Below are positions 1-8,179 of a stretch of DNA of 64,000 nt, piece by piece. Location: positions 372,001 through 436,000 of the forward strand of contig NZ_CP025422.1 of assembly GCF_002848265.1 (NCBI RefSeq), in the 5' to 3' direction. A program made the position numbers and the translations under genes. Numbering within the stretch: position 1 is the first letter of the stretch; each line of letters begins with the position of its first letter. Under the pieces are notes generated by a model. It did not search any database. It saw only the letters and a list, made by a program, of their open reading frames with translations, and was not told the DNA's origin. Source of the DNA: Zhihengliuella sp. ISTPL4 (lineage in GTDB: Bacteria > Actinomycetota > Actinomycetes > Actinomycetales > Microbacteriaceae).

Positions 1-335
1 CCATCGCGGCGCTGCCCTCGGGCTCCGCTCTGCTGCTCGTCCGCTCCGGCGCGCTCGCCGGTGCCCGTTACCTGCTCGACACCGACGTCACCACGGTCGG
101 TCGCCACCCCGAGGCGGACATCTTCTTCGATGACGTCACGGTGTCGCGCCGTCACGCCGAGATCACGCGGAACGGGACGACGTTCGAGATCATCGACCAG
201 CGCTCCCTCAACGGCACGTACGTCAACGGGGAGCGCGTCGACCGCAGCGCCCTGGCGGACGGTTCCGAGCTGCGCGTCGGCAAGTTCCGGCTGAACTTCT
301 TCGCTTCCCCGCTCGATCGCGCGGCGAACGCCTGA
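1..335 (+). CDS. garA: FHA-domain signalling protein, GarA/OdhI type (5' end outside window)
   Basis: The 5' end is outside the window; about 110 C-terminal residues are read from base 3. They form an FHA phosphothreonine-binding domain: GRHPEADIFF, then VSRRHAEI, then LNGTYVNG, the three conserved loops. In actinobacteria GarA/OdhI is phosphorylated by Ser/Thr kinases and then binds and inhibits 2-oxoglutarate dehydrogenase and other glutamate-node enzymes (family knowledge). The N-terminal phospho-threonine motif is not visible here. Its stop overlaps the next ATG by one base (TGATG). The garA-ftsR order is conserved in corynebacteria and supports the call. Another small FHA protein is the alternative. 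Confidence 0.85.
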   Translation, partial: IAALPSGSALLLVRSGALAGARYLLDTDVTTVGRHPEADIFFDDVTVSRRHAEITRNGTTFEIIDQRSLNGTYVNGERVDRSALADGSELRVGKFRLNFFASPLDRAANA

Positions 336-1021
336 TGGTGGCGACTCCCGCCCGCGAACGCTCCGCGTCCGCGGGCCTGCTGAGTATCGGTCAGGTGCTC
401 GCTCGTCTCACCCCGGAGTTCCCCGACCTGACCTCCAGCAAGCTGCGGTTCCTGGAAGTGCAGGGCATCGTCCGCCCGTCCCGCACAGAGTCCGGCTATC
501 GGAAGTTCTCGGCGTCCGACATCGAACGCCTCCGTCTGGGGCTGACGTTGCAGCGGGATCATTACCTTCCGCTCAGCGTGATCCGTGAGCAGCTCGACGA
601 GGCCGAGGCCTCAGGAGAGACGGCCACGCTCGCCCCGCCGCCCTCGATCGCGCCCGCTCCGCGCCGCTATCGCCGCGAGGAGCTGCTGGCCGCCGCCGGT
701 GCCGGGCCGCAGCTGCTCAACGACGCGATCAGCACCGGGGTCATCACCGCGCAGGAGACGTACCCGGAATCCACGGTCGCGCTGCTCCGCGGGCTCGTCG
801 CTCTCGACCGGCACGGCATCGAGCCGCGCCATCTCCGCTCCCTCCGTCAGGGGGCCGAGCGCGAGGTGGCCCTGATCGAGTCGGCGCTGTCCACGTTGCT
901 GCGCCGGACGGACGCGGCGTCGCGGGCCCGCGCCAACGAGCTGGCGCCGGAGTTGGCCACGCGGATCGACGACGTGCGGACGCTGTTCGTGAAGGATGCG
1001 CTCACGCGCATCCTTTCGTAA
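335..1021 (+). CDS. ftsR: MerR-family regulator FtsR
   Basis: This 228-residue protein has an N-terminal winged helix (about residues 14-80: LLSIGQVLARL, LRFLEVQGIV, GYRKFSASDIERL) typical of MerR proteins, followed by a helical C-terminal region without a metal-binding cysteine motif. It directly follows garA with a one-base overlap. That pair, FHA protein then MerR protein, is the arrangement of odhI-ftsR in Corynebacterium, where FtsR activates ftsZ transcription. Here ftsZ lies 30 kb downstream, so a regulatory link is plausible but inferred. The start ATG is set by the garA overlap. Confidence 0.8.
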   Translation: MVATPARERSASAGLLSIGQVLARLTPEFPDLTSSKLRFLEVQGIVRPSRTESGYRKFSASDIERLRLGLTLQRDHYLPLSVIREQLDEAEASGETATLAPPPSIAPAPRRYRREELLAAAGAGPQLLNDAISTGVITAQETYPESTVALLRGLVALDRHGIEPRHLRSLRQGAEREVALIESALSTLLRRTDAASRARANELAPELATRIDDVRTLFVKDALTRILS

Positions 1022-1062
1022 CGAACTGATTGCGACACACCTTCGGCGTCGCACGGATGTCG

Positions 1063-1091
1063 TTGCCGGTGCCGGGACCCTGCTCTACCGT
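1063..1091 (+). promoter_or_regulatory. Promoter of the second MerR gene
   Basis: TTGCCG (1063-1068) and TACCGT (1086-1091) are 17 bases apart, which fits a housekeeping sigma factor. A GGGAGGA ribosome-binding site lies downstream, before the ATG at 1121. A TGCGAC/GTCGCA dyad sits just upstream (1031-1053) and could be an ftsR terminator stem or an operator. Confidence 0.5.
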
Positions 1092-1120
1092 GGAGATAAC
1101 CGTTCCAGGGAGGATTTCAG

Positions 1121-1666
1121 ATGAATGCGGATGAGCTCGCAGGCGACCCGCGGTTCGTGACCGAACTCCTCTTCACGGACGGTCTGCCGGCGATGGACGA
1201 TGAGGTCGGCTACCGCGGTGCCGTTGCGGCCCGCGCCGCCGGCATCACGTACCGCCAGCTCGACTACTGGGCTCGCACCGAGCTCGTGGAACCCACGGTG
1301 CGCGGCGCGAACGGCTCGGGGTCCCAGCGGCTCTACGGCTTCCGCGACATCCTCGTACTCAAGCTCGTCAAGAGTCTGCTCGACACGGGCATCTCCCTGC
1401 AGCAGATCCGTACCGCGGTGGACGAACTCCGTCGCGCCGGTATCCGCGATCTCGCCGGCACGACGCTCATGAGCGACGGTGCCTCGGTCTACCTCTGCAC
1501 GTCGAACGACGAGGTGATCGACCTCGTCAGCCGCGGTCAGGGCGTGTTCGGCATCGCGGTCGGCAAGGTCCTCCGCGAGGTGGAGTCGACGCTCGTCGCG
1601 TTCGATCCGACCGCACCGGACCCGGTCGACGAGCTGTCGGCCCGGCGCGCCAAGCGCACGGCCTGA
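1121..1666 (+). CDS. MerR-family transcriptional regulator (second, after ftsR)
   Basis: This 181-residue protein has the MerR winged helix at about residues 34-105 (GYRGAVAARAAGITYRQLDY, then RLYGFRDILVLKLVKSLLD). The C-terminal half is short and lacks metal-binding cysteines. A second MerR gene one or two genes after ftsR is the usual actinobacterial arrangement; in mycobacteria and corynebacteria a bifunctional-nuclease gene sits between them, and it is absent here. The start is supported by GGGAGGA eight bases upstream. The effector and targets cannot be read from sequence. Confidence 0.8.
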   Translation: MNADELAGDPRFVTELLFTDGLPAMDDEVGYRGAVAARAAGITYRQLDYWARTELVEPTVRGANGSGSQRLYGFRDILVLKLVKSLLDTGISLQQIRTAVDELRRAGIRDLAGTTLMSDGASVYLCTSNDEVIDLVSRGQGVFGIAVGKVLREVESTLVAFDPTAPDPVDELSARRAKRTA

Positions 1667-1691
1667 CGCCCTCCCTCCCGCTTCACGAAGA

Positions 1692-1722
1692 ACGGCCACC
1701 CTCGAAGAGGATGGCCGTTTCG
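1692..1722. terminator. Hairpin terminator between convergent MerR and parA genes
   Basis: Stem ACGGCCA (1692-1698) pairs with TGGCCGT (1712-1718), and CC/GG extends it. It is followed by TTCGTCGTTCTT on plus and by a CTTCGTG-type tract on minus, so it could stop both convergent genes. Confidence 0.65.
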
Positions 1723-1734
1723 TCGTTCTTGGCG

Positions 1735-2547
1735 TCAGCTCTGCGGTCCGTTCTCCGGGACCGGGATGCGGCCGGTCCGGATGATGCGGTCGAGGAGCTG
1801 GTCGAAGTCGGCGGCGAGCTCCTGCGCCGAGTCGCCGGGCCAGATGTGGAGGGGTTTCGCGGCGCCCTGCGCCTGCTGCAGGGAGGTGCGCTCCGGTAGC
1901 TGCGGCGAGAGGACGAGGGGACCGAACATGTCCCGCAGCTCCTTGATGCGGAACTGGTGCTCGATCGACTGCGGGCGCACGCGGTTGACGACGATGCCCA
2001 GCGGCTGAAGGCGAGGGGAGAGGCCACGGCGGATCTCCTCGATCGCGCGGAGCGCACGGTCCGCTGCGGCCACGGAGAAGAGGCCGGGCTCGGTGACGAC
2101 CATCACGCGGTCGCTGGCGGCCCACGCGGTGCGCGTGAGGGCGTTCAGCGACGGGGCGCAGTCGATGAGCACGAGGTCGTAGTCCGCCTCGACCGCCGCG
2201 AGGGCCTCCTCGAGCTTCCACACGTCACGGACGCTCGGGTGCGGGCCGTCGAAGTTGATGGCGGACGGGCTGCCGATCAGCACGTCGATGGTGCCGGGGT
2301 GGACCTTGGCCCAGCCGCTGGAGGTGATCGCCTGACGGACGGTCTTCTCCTTCGGGTTCGCCAGCACATCGGCGATGTTGAGTCGTCCGGCGACCTGGAT
2401 GTCCATCCCGGTGGAGACGTCGGACTGCGGGTCGAGGTCGACGACGAGAGTCCGGACGCCCCGGGCGAAAGCCGCGGAGGCCAGCCCGAGTGTCACGGTC
2501 GTCTTGCCGACGCCTCCCTTGAGAGAGCTGACGCTGAGTACGTGCAC
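1735..2547 (-). CDS. ParA/Soj-family ATPase
   Basis: This roughly 270-residue ATPase has a deviant Walker A motif ([10 protein letters not shown], residues 9-17), a switch I/A' motif (LVVDLDPQSDVSTG) and a Walker B-like VLIDCAPS. It matches ParA/Soj-type partition ATPases. No parB or parS is adjacent, so it is probably an orphan ParA used for positioning rather than chromosome segregation. The GTG at 2547 is chosen because TAACGT ends seven bases upstream, the leaderless pattern seen at many genes here; a GTG at 2556, preceded by GAAGG, is the alternative and would add three residues. It is divergent from pyc and convergent with the MerR gene. Confidence 0.8.
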   Translation of the reverse strand: MHVLSVSSLKGGVGKTTVTLGLASAAFARGVRTLVVDLDPQSDVSTGMDIQVAGRLNIADVLANPKEKTVRQAITSSGWAKVHPGTIDVLIGSPSAINFDGPHPSVRDVWKLEEALAAVEADYDLVLIDCAPSLNALTRTAWAASDRVMVVTEPGLFSVAAADRALRAIEEIRRGLSPRLQPLGIVVNRVRPQSIEHQFRIKELRDMFGPLVLSPQLPERTSLQQAQGAAKPLHIWPGDSAQELAADFDQLLDRIIRTGRIPVPENGPQS

Positions 2548-2554
2548 GGACTCC

Positions 2555-2581
2555 ACGTTACCTTCCCCTAGGCTGGGGGAA
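2555..2581. promoter_or_regulatory. Divergent parA/pyc promoter region with TTCCCC-N7-GGGGAA dyad
   Basis: On minus, TAACGT (2555-2560) lies seven bases before the parA GTG. On plus, TAGGCT (2569-2574) would begin a leader of about 60 bases for pyc. TTCCCC (2563-2568) and GGGGAA (2576-2581) form a perfect inverted repeat that embeds the plus-strand hexamer, so a protein bound there would cover the pyc -10 element. Confidence 0.4.
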
Positions 2582-2639
2582 CACTCAGCCCCGCCCCATG
2601 TGCGTGCTTCGGCCGTGCATCGAGCTCTCAGAGGTGTGC

Positions 2640-5600
2640 ATGTTCCAGAAGATCCTTGTGGCGAATCGTGGCGAGATCGCGATCCGGGCATTCCGAGCGG
2701 CCGTGGAAGTGGGGGCGCGCACCGTCGCCGTCTTCCCGCACGAGGACCGCGGCTCGGTGCACCGGCTCAAAGCCGACGAGGCGTACGTGATCGGCGAGCG
2801 GGGCCATCCGGTGCGCGCCTACCTGGATGTCGACGAGATCATCCGCGTCGCCACCGAGTCGGGTGCCGACGCCATCTACCCCGGTTACGGCTTCCTCTCG
2901 GAGAACCCGGAGCTCGCGGAGAAGGCCGCTGCGCACGGCATCGTCTTCATCGGACCGCCCGCGAAGGTGCTGGAGATGGCCGGCAACAAGGTCGAGGCCA
3001 AGCGGCACGCGGTCGAAGCGGGTGTCCCCGTGCTCCGGTCCACGGAGGCCTCCGACGATGTCGACGCGCTCGTCGCCCAGGCGGAGGAGATCGGCTTCCC
3101 GCTCTTCGCCAAGGCGGTCGCCGGCGGCGGGGGCCGAGGCATGCGACGCGTCGAGACGCTCGGGGATCTCGGACCCGCTCTCGCCGAGGCGATGCGGGAA
3201 GCGGGCAGCGCCTTCGGCGATCCCCGGATGTTCCTCGAGCAGGCCGTCGTGCGCCCGCGTCACATCGAAGTGCAGATCCTCGCGGACAAGACCGGCGAGA
3301 CGGTGCACCTGTTCGAGCGGGACTGCTCCGTGCAGCGGCGGCACCAGAAGGTCGTCGAGATCGCCCCGGCCCCCAACCTCGACGACGACGTGCGCACAGC
3401 ACTGCACGGCTACGCCGTCGCCTTCGCGCGGTCCATCGGCTACGAGAACGCCGGGACCGTCGAGTTCCTCCTGGAGACCGCGGGGGAGCGCGCGGGCGAG
3501 GTCGTCTTCATCGAGATGAATCCCCGCATCCAGGTCGAGCACACGGTGACCGAGGAGGTCACCGACGTCGATCTCGTGCAGAGTCAGATGCGCATCGCCG
3601 CAGGGCAGACCCTCGCGGAGCTCGGACTGCAGCAGGAGAACCTGCACCTGCGCGGTGCCGCGCTGCAGTGCCGCATCACCACGGAGGACCCGACGCAGGG
3701 CTTCCGCCCCGACACCGGGAAGATCACGACCTACCGCTCGCCCGGCGGCGCCGGGATCCGCCTGGACGGCGGCACCGTGCACCAGGGCGCGCAGATCAGC
3801 CCGCACTTCGACTCGATGCTGGCGAAGCTCACGTGCCGCGGCCGGGACTTCCCTGCCGCCGTCGCCCGTGCCCGCCGTGCTCTCGCCGAGTTCCGCATCC
3901 GCGGCGTCTCCACGAACATCCCGTTCCTCCAGGCGCTGCTCGAGGACGAGGCGTTCATCCGCGGTGATGTCAGCACGTCGTTCATCGATGAGCGTCCCGA
4001 GCTGCTCCGAGGGCGCGAATCGAAAGACCGTGGGACGAAGATCCTCAACTGGCTCGTCGACGTGACGGTGAACAAGCCCCACGGCGCGCACCCCGGCGTC
4101 ATCGATCCGGCCACCAAGCTCCCGCCGATCGACCTGACCGCCGAGCCCGCGCCCGGCTCCCGGCAGCGGCTGCTCGACGTCGGCCCCGAGGAGTTCGCCC
4201 GCGGCCTGCGCGCCCAGAGCGCGCTCGCGATCACCGACACGACCTTCCGCGACGCGCACCAGTCGCTGCTCGCGACCCGGGTCCGCACGAAGGACCTCGT
4301 CGCCGCCGCCCCGTACCTGGCCCGGCTGACACCGGAGCTGCTGTCGGTGGAGGCCTGGGGCGGTGCCACCTACGACGTCGCACTCCGCTTCCTCGGGGAA
4401 GACCCCTGGGAGCGCCTCGACAAGCTGCGCGCGGCGCTGCCGAACGTCGCGATCCAGATGCTCCTGCGCGGCCGGAACACGGTCGGCTACACGCCGTACC
4501 CGACGGCGGTGACCGAGGCCTTCGTCGCGGAGGCGGCGGCGAGCGGCGTCGACATCTTCCGCATCTTCGACGCGCTCAACGACGTGGAGCAGATGCGCCC
4601 GGCGATCGAGGCGGTCCGCGCCACGGGAACCGCGGTGGCGGAGGTCGCGCTCTGCTACACCGGCGACCTGCTCGACCCCGCCGAGGGGCTCTACACCCTC
4701 GACTACTACCTGGGACTGGCCGACCAGATCGTCGACGCCGGTGCGCACATCCTCGCGATCAAGGACATGGCCGGCCTGCTCCGGCCGGCCGCGGCCGCGA
4801 AGCTCGTCGCGGCGCTGCGCGAGCGCTTCGACCTGCCCGTGCACCTGCACACCCACGACACTCCCGGTGGACAGCTCGCGACCCTGCTCGCGGCCAGCGC
4901 CGCGGGCGTGGATGCCGTGGACGCCGCTTCGGCGCCGCTGTCCGGAACGACCAGCCAGCCGTCGCTGTCGTCGCTCGTGGCCGCCCTCGCCCACACGGAG
5001 CGGGACAGCGGGCTCTCGCTCGCGGCCGTGTCCGACCTCGAGCCCTACTGGGAGGCGGTGCGTCGCCAGTACGCGCCGTTCGAGTCCGGGCTTCCCGGAC
5101 CCACGGGGCGCGTGTACCACCACGAGATCCCCGGAGGACAGCTGTCGAACCTCCGGCAGCAGGCCAAGGCCCTCGGCCTCGCGGAGGACTTCGAACTCAT
5201 CGAGGACATGTACGCCGCGGCCGACCGCATCCTCGGTCGCGTGCCGAAGGTCACGCCGTCGTCGAAGGTCGTGGGTGATCTCGCGCTGCACCTCGCCGCG
5301 GTGAAGGCCGACCCCGCGGACTTCGAGGCGAACCCGGAGAAGTACGACGTGCCCGACTCCGTCGTGGGCTTCATGGCCGGCGAGCTCGGCGACCTCCCGG
5401 GCGGCTGGCCGGAGCCGTTCCGCTCCAAGGTGCTCGCGGGGCGTGCCGTGCGCACGGGACTGACGGCGCTGACGGACCAGGACGAGGCGGAGTTGGCCGG
5501 GACGAGCGCGCAGCGGCGCTCGCGCCTGAACACGCTGCTCTTCCCGGCCCCCACGGCGGAGTTCGCCGAGCGGCGCGAGCAGTATGGCGACCTCTCCGTT

Positions 5601-6047
5601 CTCGACACGAGCGACTACCTCTATGGCCTGGTTCCCGGCCAGGAGCATCTCATAGAGATCGATCGCGGCGTGCAGCTGTACGTCGGGCTCGAAGCGATCG
5701 GCGAAGCCGACGACAAGGGCATGCGGACGGTCATGACGACGCTGAACGGTCAGCTCCGCCCGGTGTTCGTGCGGGATCGCTCCGTCGCCGTCGATGTGCA
5801 CGAGGTGGAGAAGGCCGACACGTCGGTGCCCGGCCAGGTTGCGGCGCCGTTCTCCGGAGTGGTCACCCTCAAGGCCGAGGTGGGGGTGACCGTGCGCGCG
5901 GGCGAGCCGGTCGCGTCGATCGAGGCGATGAAGATGGAGGCCGCCATCACGGCACCCGTGGACGGGATCGTGGAGCGGCACGCCATCGCGGAGACGCAGC
6001 AGGTGGACGCGGGTGATCTTTTGGTCGTGATCCGGCCGGCGCACTAA
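2640..6047 (+). CDS. pyc: Pyruvate carboxylase
   Basis: This 1135-residue single-chain biotin enzyme makes oxaloacetate from pyruvate, bicarbonate and ATP (anaplerosis). Domains in order: biotin carboxylase (residues 1 to about 450; begins MFQKILVANRGEIAIR, contains EMNPRIQVEH near 291), carboxyltransferase (about 530-800; ITDTTFRDAHQSLLATR), allosteric linker, and biotinyl domain with EAMKMEA, the modified lysine near residue 1098. The length equals the usual 1130-1150 residues. ATG 2640 is preferred over an upstream in-frame ATG (2598) because MFQKILVANRGE is the family N-terminus and AGAGG lies five bases before it. Confidence 0.95.
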   Translation: MFQKILVANRGEIAIRAFRAAVEVGARTVAVFPHEDRGSVHRLKADEAYVIGERGHPVRAYLDVDEIIRVATESGADAIYPGYGFLSENPELAEKAAAHGIVFIGPPAKVLEMAGNKVEAKRHAVEAGVPVLRSTEASDDVDALVAQAEEIGFPLFAKAVAGGGGRGMRRVETLGDLGPALAEAMREAGSAFGDPRMFLEQAVVRPRHIEVQILADKTGETVHLFERDCSVQRRHQKVVEIAPAPNLDDDVRTALHGYAVAFARSIGYENAGTVEFLLETAGERAGEVVFIEMNPRIQVEHTVTEEVTDVDLVQSQMRIAAGQTLAELGLQQENLHLRGAALQCRITTEDPTQGFRPDTGKITTYRSPGGAGIRLDGGTVHQGAQISPHFDSMLAKLTCRGRDFPAAVARARRALAEFRIRGVSTNIPFLQALLEDEAFIRGDVSTSFIDERPELLRGRESKDRGTKILNWLVDVTVNKPHGAHPGVIDPATKLPPIDLTAEPAPGSRQRLLDVGPEEFARGLRAQSALAITDTTFRDAHQSLLATRVRTKDLVAAAPYLARLTPELLSVEAWGGATYDVALRFLGEDPWERLDKLRAALPNVAIQMLLRGRNTVGYTPYPTAVTEAFVAEAAASGVDIFRIFDALNDVEQMRPAIEAVRATGTAVAEVALCYTGDLLDPAEGLYTLDYYLGLADQIVDAGAHILAIKDMAGLLRPAAAAKLVAALRERFDLPVHLHTHDTPGGQLATLLAASAAGVDAVDAASAPLSGTTSQPSLSSLVAALAHTERDSGLSLAAVSDLEPYWEAVRRQYAPFESGLPGPTGRVYHHEIPGGQLSNLRQQAKALGLAEDFELIEDMYAAADRILGRVPKVTPSSKVVGDLALHLAAVKADPADFEANPEKYDVPDSVVGFMAGELGDLPGGWPEPFRSKVLAGRAVRTGLTALTDQDEAELAGTSAQRRSRLNTLLFPAPTAEFAERREQYGDLSVLDTSDYLYGLVPGQEHLIEIDRGVQLYVGLEAIGEADDKGMRTVMTTLNGQLRPVFVRDRSVAVDVHEVEKADTSVPGQVAAPFSGVVTLKAEVGVTVRAGEPVASIEAMKMEAAITAPVDGIVERHAIAETQQVDAGDLLVVIRPAH

Positions 6048-6050
6048 TCT

Positions 6051-6097
6051 TGTGCGGGCGAGGCCGCGCACCCTGGGCGCATCCCGAGGCCCGCACA
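6051..6097 (+). other. Stem-loop between pyc and the ParA/MinD-like gene
   Basis: TGTGCGGGC (6051-6059) is perfectly complementary to GCCCGCACA (6089-6097), with smaller GC-rich pairing inside the loop. TAATCT (6046-6051) at the pyc stop codon is a possible -10. It could be a pyc attenuator or a structured leader for the next gene. There is no U-tract, so simple termination is uncertain. Confidence 0.4.
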
Positions 6098-6112
6098 GGT
6101 TGGGAGTGACAC

Positions 6113-7597
6113 GTGACCGCGAAGAACAACGCCGATCCCGAGGACAGTCCGCTGGGGGTGCTCGACGACACCGCGTCCGTCGACACCGCCGGCATCGGCA
6201 TCCTCGGTGCGACCGCGCAGGTGCGGGTGACCCTGCCGGCGGAGGAGGACGACGACCTCGCCGACGACGGTGTGGTGGACGGGGAGGTCGGGATCGATCT
6301 CATCGTGGATGACCTCACCCTTCCCGCCGCGCCGAAGGCCGTTCTCGACGCACCGCGACTCGATGAGGTGATCGATGCCGTCGTGGTGGAGGAACCCGCG
6401 AAGTCCATCGATGCCGTGCCGGACCCCGTGGCGGAAGAGGAGGAGGCCGCGGCCCGCTTCCTCGCGAAGGCCGGCGCCGACCGTGCGGAGACCGCCGCTG
6501 CGAAGCCGGTCCGCGCCCCGCAGGCACCCGTGCAGAAGGAGACCACGATGATGACCGAAGCCGACGACAAGCCCGTCGCGGCCGCACGTCCGGCGCCTCG
6601 CACGGATGTGACCCTCACCGCGAAGCGTCTGGGGGAGCTGGGGGAGTCCGCCCGCGAGTCGTCCGATCTGCTCACCACCGACCGCCTCCTCGACCCGCAC
6701 CGGGTGGCCAAGCCGGAACCCGAAGGCGGGTGGAGTCACCTGGTCTACACGCTGTCCGGTCGACGGCTGAACCTCGGCGACAGCCGACGTGCGCGCGAAC
6801 GCAAGGAGCTCACGGCGCGGATCGCCGCCCCGCTCGCCGGCGGCGCGCGCTTCGTGCCGGTGCTCTCGCGCAAGGGCGGCGTGGGCAAGACCACCATCAC
6901 GGCGCTCCTCGGGATGGCCCTCGCGGACGCGAGGGAAGACCGCGTCATCGCGGTGGACGCCAACCCCGACCGCGGGACGCTCGCCGACCGGGTCCAGCGC
7001 GCGCAGCACGGCAAGTCCGTGCGCGACCTCGTCCGCATCCGCGACGATGTGCGCGGCTACCACGACATCTCCGCGATCGTGGCCCGGGATGCGACGCGCC
7101 TCGACGTGCTCGCCTCGGATGCCGATCCTCGGGTGGCCGAGGCTTTCAGTGACGACGACTATCGCGACGTGGCCGACGTGGCCGCGCACTACTACTCGCT
7201 CGTCCTCACCGACACCGGCACCGGCATCGTCCACTCGGTGATGTCGGCGACGCTCGACCTCGCCGATCAGATCGTCATCGTCTCCGGACTCAGTGTGGAC
7301 GAGGCACGGCTGGCGTCCGAGACGCTCACGTGGCTGGAGACCAACGGGTACGCGCAGCAGGCGCGGGACGCGATCGTGGTGCTGAACCAGTCGACGCCGG
7401 GGACTCCCCTCGTGCGCCTGGGAGAGCTCGAGGCGCACTTCGCGTCGCGGGCCCGCAGCGTCGTGCGCGTGCCGTACGATCCGCAGATCGCCGCGGGCGG
7501 GACGATCGTCTTCGCGAACCTCCTCCCCGAGACGAGGAAGGCGGCGCGGGAACTCGCGGCGCTTCTCATCGAGGGCCTGCGGGCGAAGGCCGCCTGA
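6113..7597 (+). CDS. ParA/MinD-like ATPase with long acidic N-terminal region
   Basis: This is a 494-residue protein. Residues 1 to about 235 are Asp/Glu/Ala-rich and look disordered. The C-terminal half is a P-loop ATPase of the SIMIBI class: deviant Walker A ([11 protein letters not shown], lysine near 254), then [17 protein letters not shown], and [10 protein letters not shown] as a Walker B-like strand. Similar tail-plus-MinD proteins occur in actinobacteria, some beside type VII secretion genes, but none are present here. It starts at GTG 6113 with GGGAG upstream and its stop overlaps the def start by one base, so the two genes are probably co-transcribed. The function is not established. 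Confidence 0.75.
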   Translation: MTAKNNADPEDSPLGVLDDTASVDTAGIGILGATAQVRVTLPAEEDDDLADDGVVDGEVGIDLIVDDLTLPAAPKAVLDAPRLDEVIDAVVVEEPAKSIDAVPDPVAEEEEAAARFLAKAGADRAETAAAKPVRAPQAPVQKETTMMTEADDKPVAAARPAPRTDVTLTAKRLGELGESARESSDLLTTDRLLDPHRVAKPEPEGGWSHLVYTLSGRRLNLGDSRRARERKELTARIAAPLAGGARFVPVLSRKGGVGKTTITALLGMALADAREDRVIAVDANPDRGTLADRVQRAQHGKSVRDLVRIRDDVRGYHDISAIVARDATRLDVLASDADPRVAEAFSDDDYRDVADVAAHYYSLVLTDTGTGIVHSVMSATLDLADQIVIVSGLSVDEARLASETLTWLETNGYAQQARDAIVVLNQSTPGTPLVRLGELEAHFASRARSVVRVPYDPQIAAGGTIVFANLLPETRKAARELAALLIEGLRAKAA

Positions 7598-8088
7598 TGA
7601 CGGTCCGAGAGATCCGCATCTTCGGCGACCCGGTCCTGCGGACGGTGTGCGCGCCCATCGAGGAGATCGACGACGGCGTGCGTGCGCTCGTCACCGACCT
7701 GCTGGAGACCGTCGAGCTCCCGGGGCGCGCCGGCGTGGCCGCGCCGCAGATCGGCGTCGCGCTCCGTGCCTTCAGCTACAACGTGGACGGCGAGATCGGC
7801 TACGTCCTCAATCCGGTGCTGACCGAGGTGCGCGGCGAGCCGCAGCCGACGGGGGAGGGCTGCCTCTCGGTGCCGGGTCTCTGGCACGACGCTCAGCGCC
7901 ACCCCTGGGCCCGCGTCGAGGGGATCGACCTGGACGGCCAGCCGGTCGTGCTCGAGGGCGATGGGTTGCTCGCGCAGGCGCTCCAGCACGAGACCGACCA
8001 CCTCGACGGCAAGCTCTTCCTCTCCCGGCTCGACCCCGAGACCCGGAAGGTCGCGATGCGCGAAGTCCGCGAGAGCTCCTGGTTCTGA
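7597..8088 (+). CDS. def: Peptide deformylase
   Basis: This 163-residue enzyme removes the N-formyl group from nascent proteins. The three family motifs are visible: [12 protein letters not shown] (motif 1), EGCLSVPG with the metal-ligand cysteine (motif 2), and QHETDHLDG, the HExxH metal site near residues 131-135 (motif 3). Length is normal. Motif 1 has GVAAPQIG where GLAAxQ is more common, a mild variation. The start overlaps the preceding stop (TGATG). It ends at a large nested hairpin. Confidence 0.95.
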   Translation: MTVREIRIFGDPVLRTVCAPIEEIDDGVRALVTDLLETVELPGRAGVAAPQIGVALRAFSYNVDGEIGYVLNPVLTEVRGEPQPTGEGCLSVPGLWHDAQRHPWARVEGIDLDGQPVVLEGDGLLAQALQHETDHLDGKLFLSRLDPETRKVAMREVRESSWF

Positions 8089-8090
8089 CC

Positions 8091-8172
8091 GTCGACCCAC
8101 CCCTTTTCGTACGAACCGGCCCCTTGCGCGCGAGCGCAAGGGGCCGGTTCGGTCAGAAGGGGGTGGGTCGAC
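8091..8172. terminator. Nested double-stem bidirectional terminator
   Basis: An inner perfect 17-bp stem (8113-8129 with 8134-8150, four-base loop) is enclosed by an outer stem (8091-8105 with 8158-8172, one extra G). It fills nearly the whole gap between convergent def and the acyl-CoA ligase. CCCTTTT lies on plus near the outer arm. Confidence 0.75.
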
Positions 8173-8179
8173 GGGCGGA

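Noticed and set aside
2628..6071. 1147-codon open frame on minus opposite pyc
   Set aside because: Composition is Arg/Gly/His-rich with no domain. It is the expected antisense shadow of a GC-rich gene whose plus-strand product is unmistakable.
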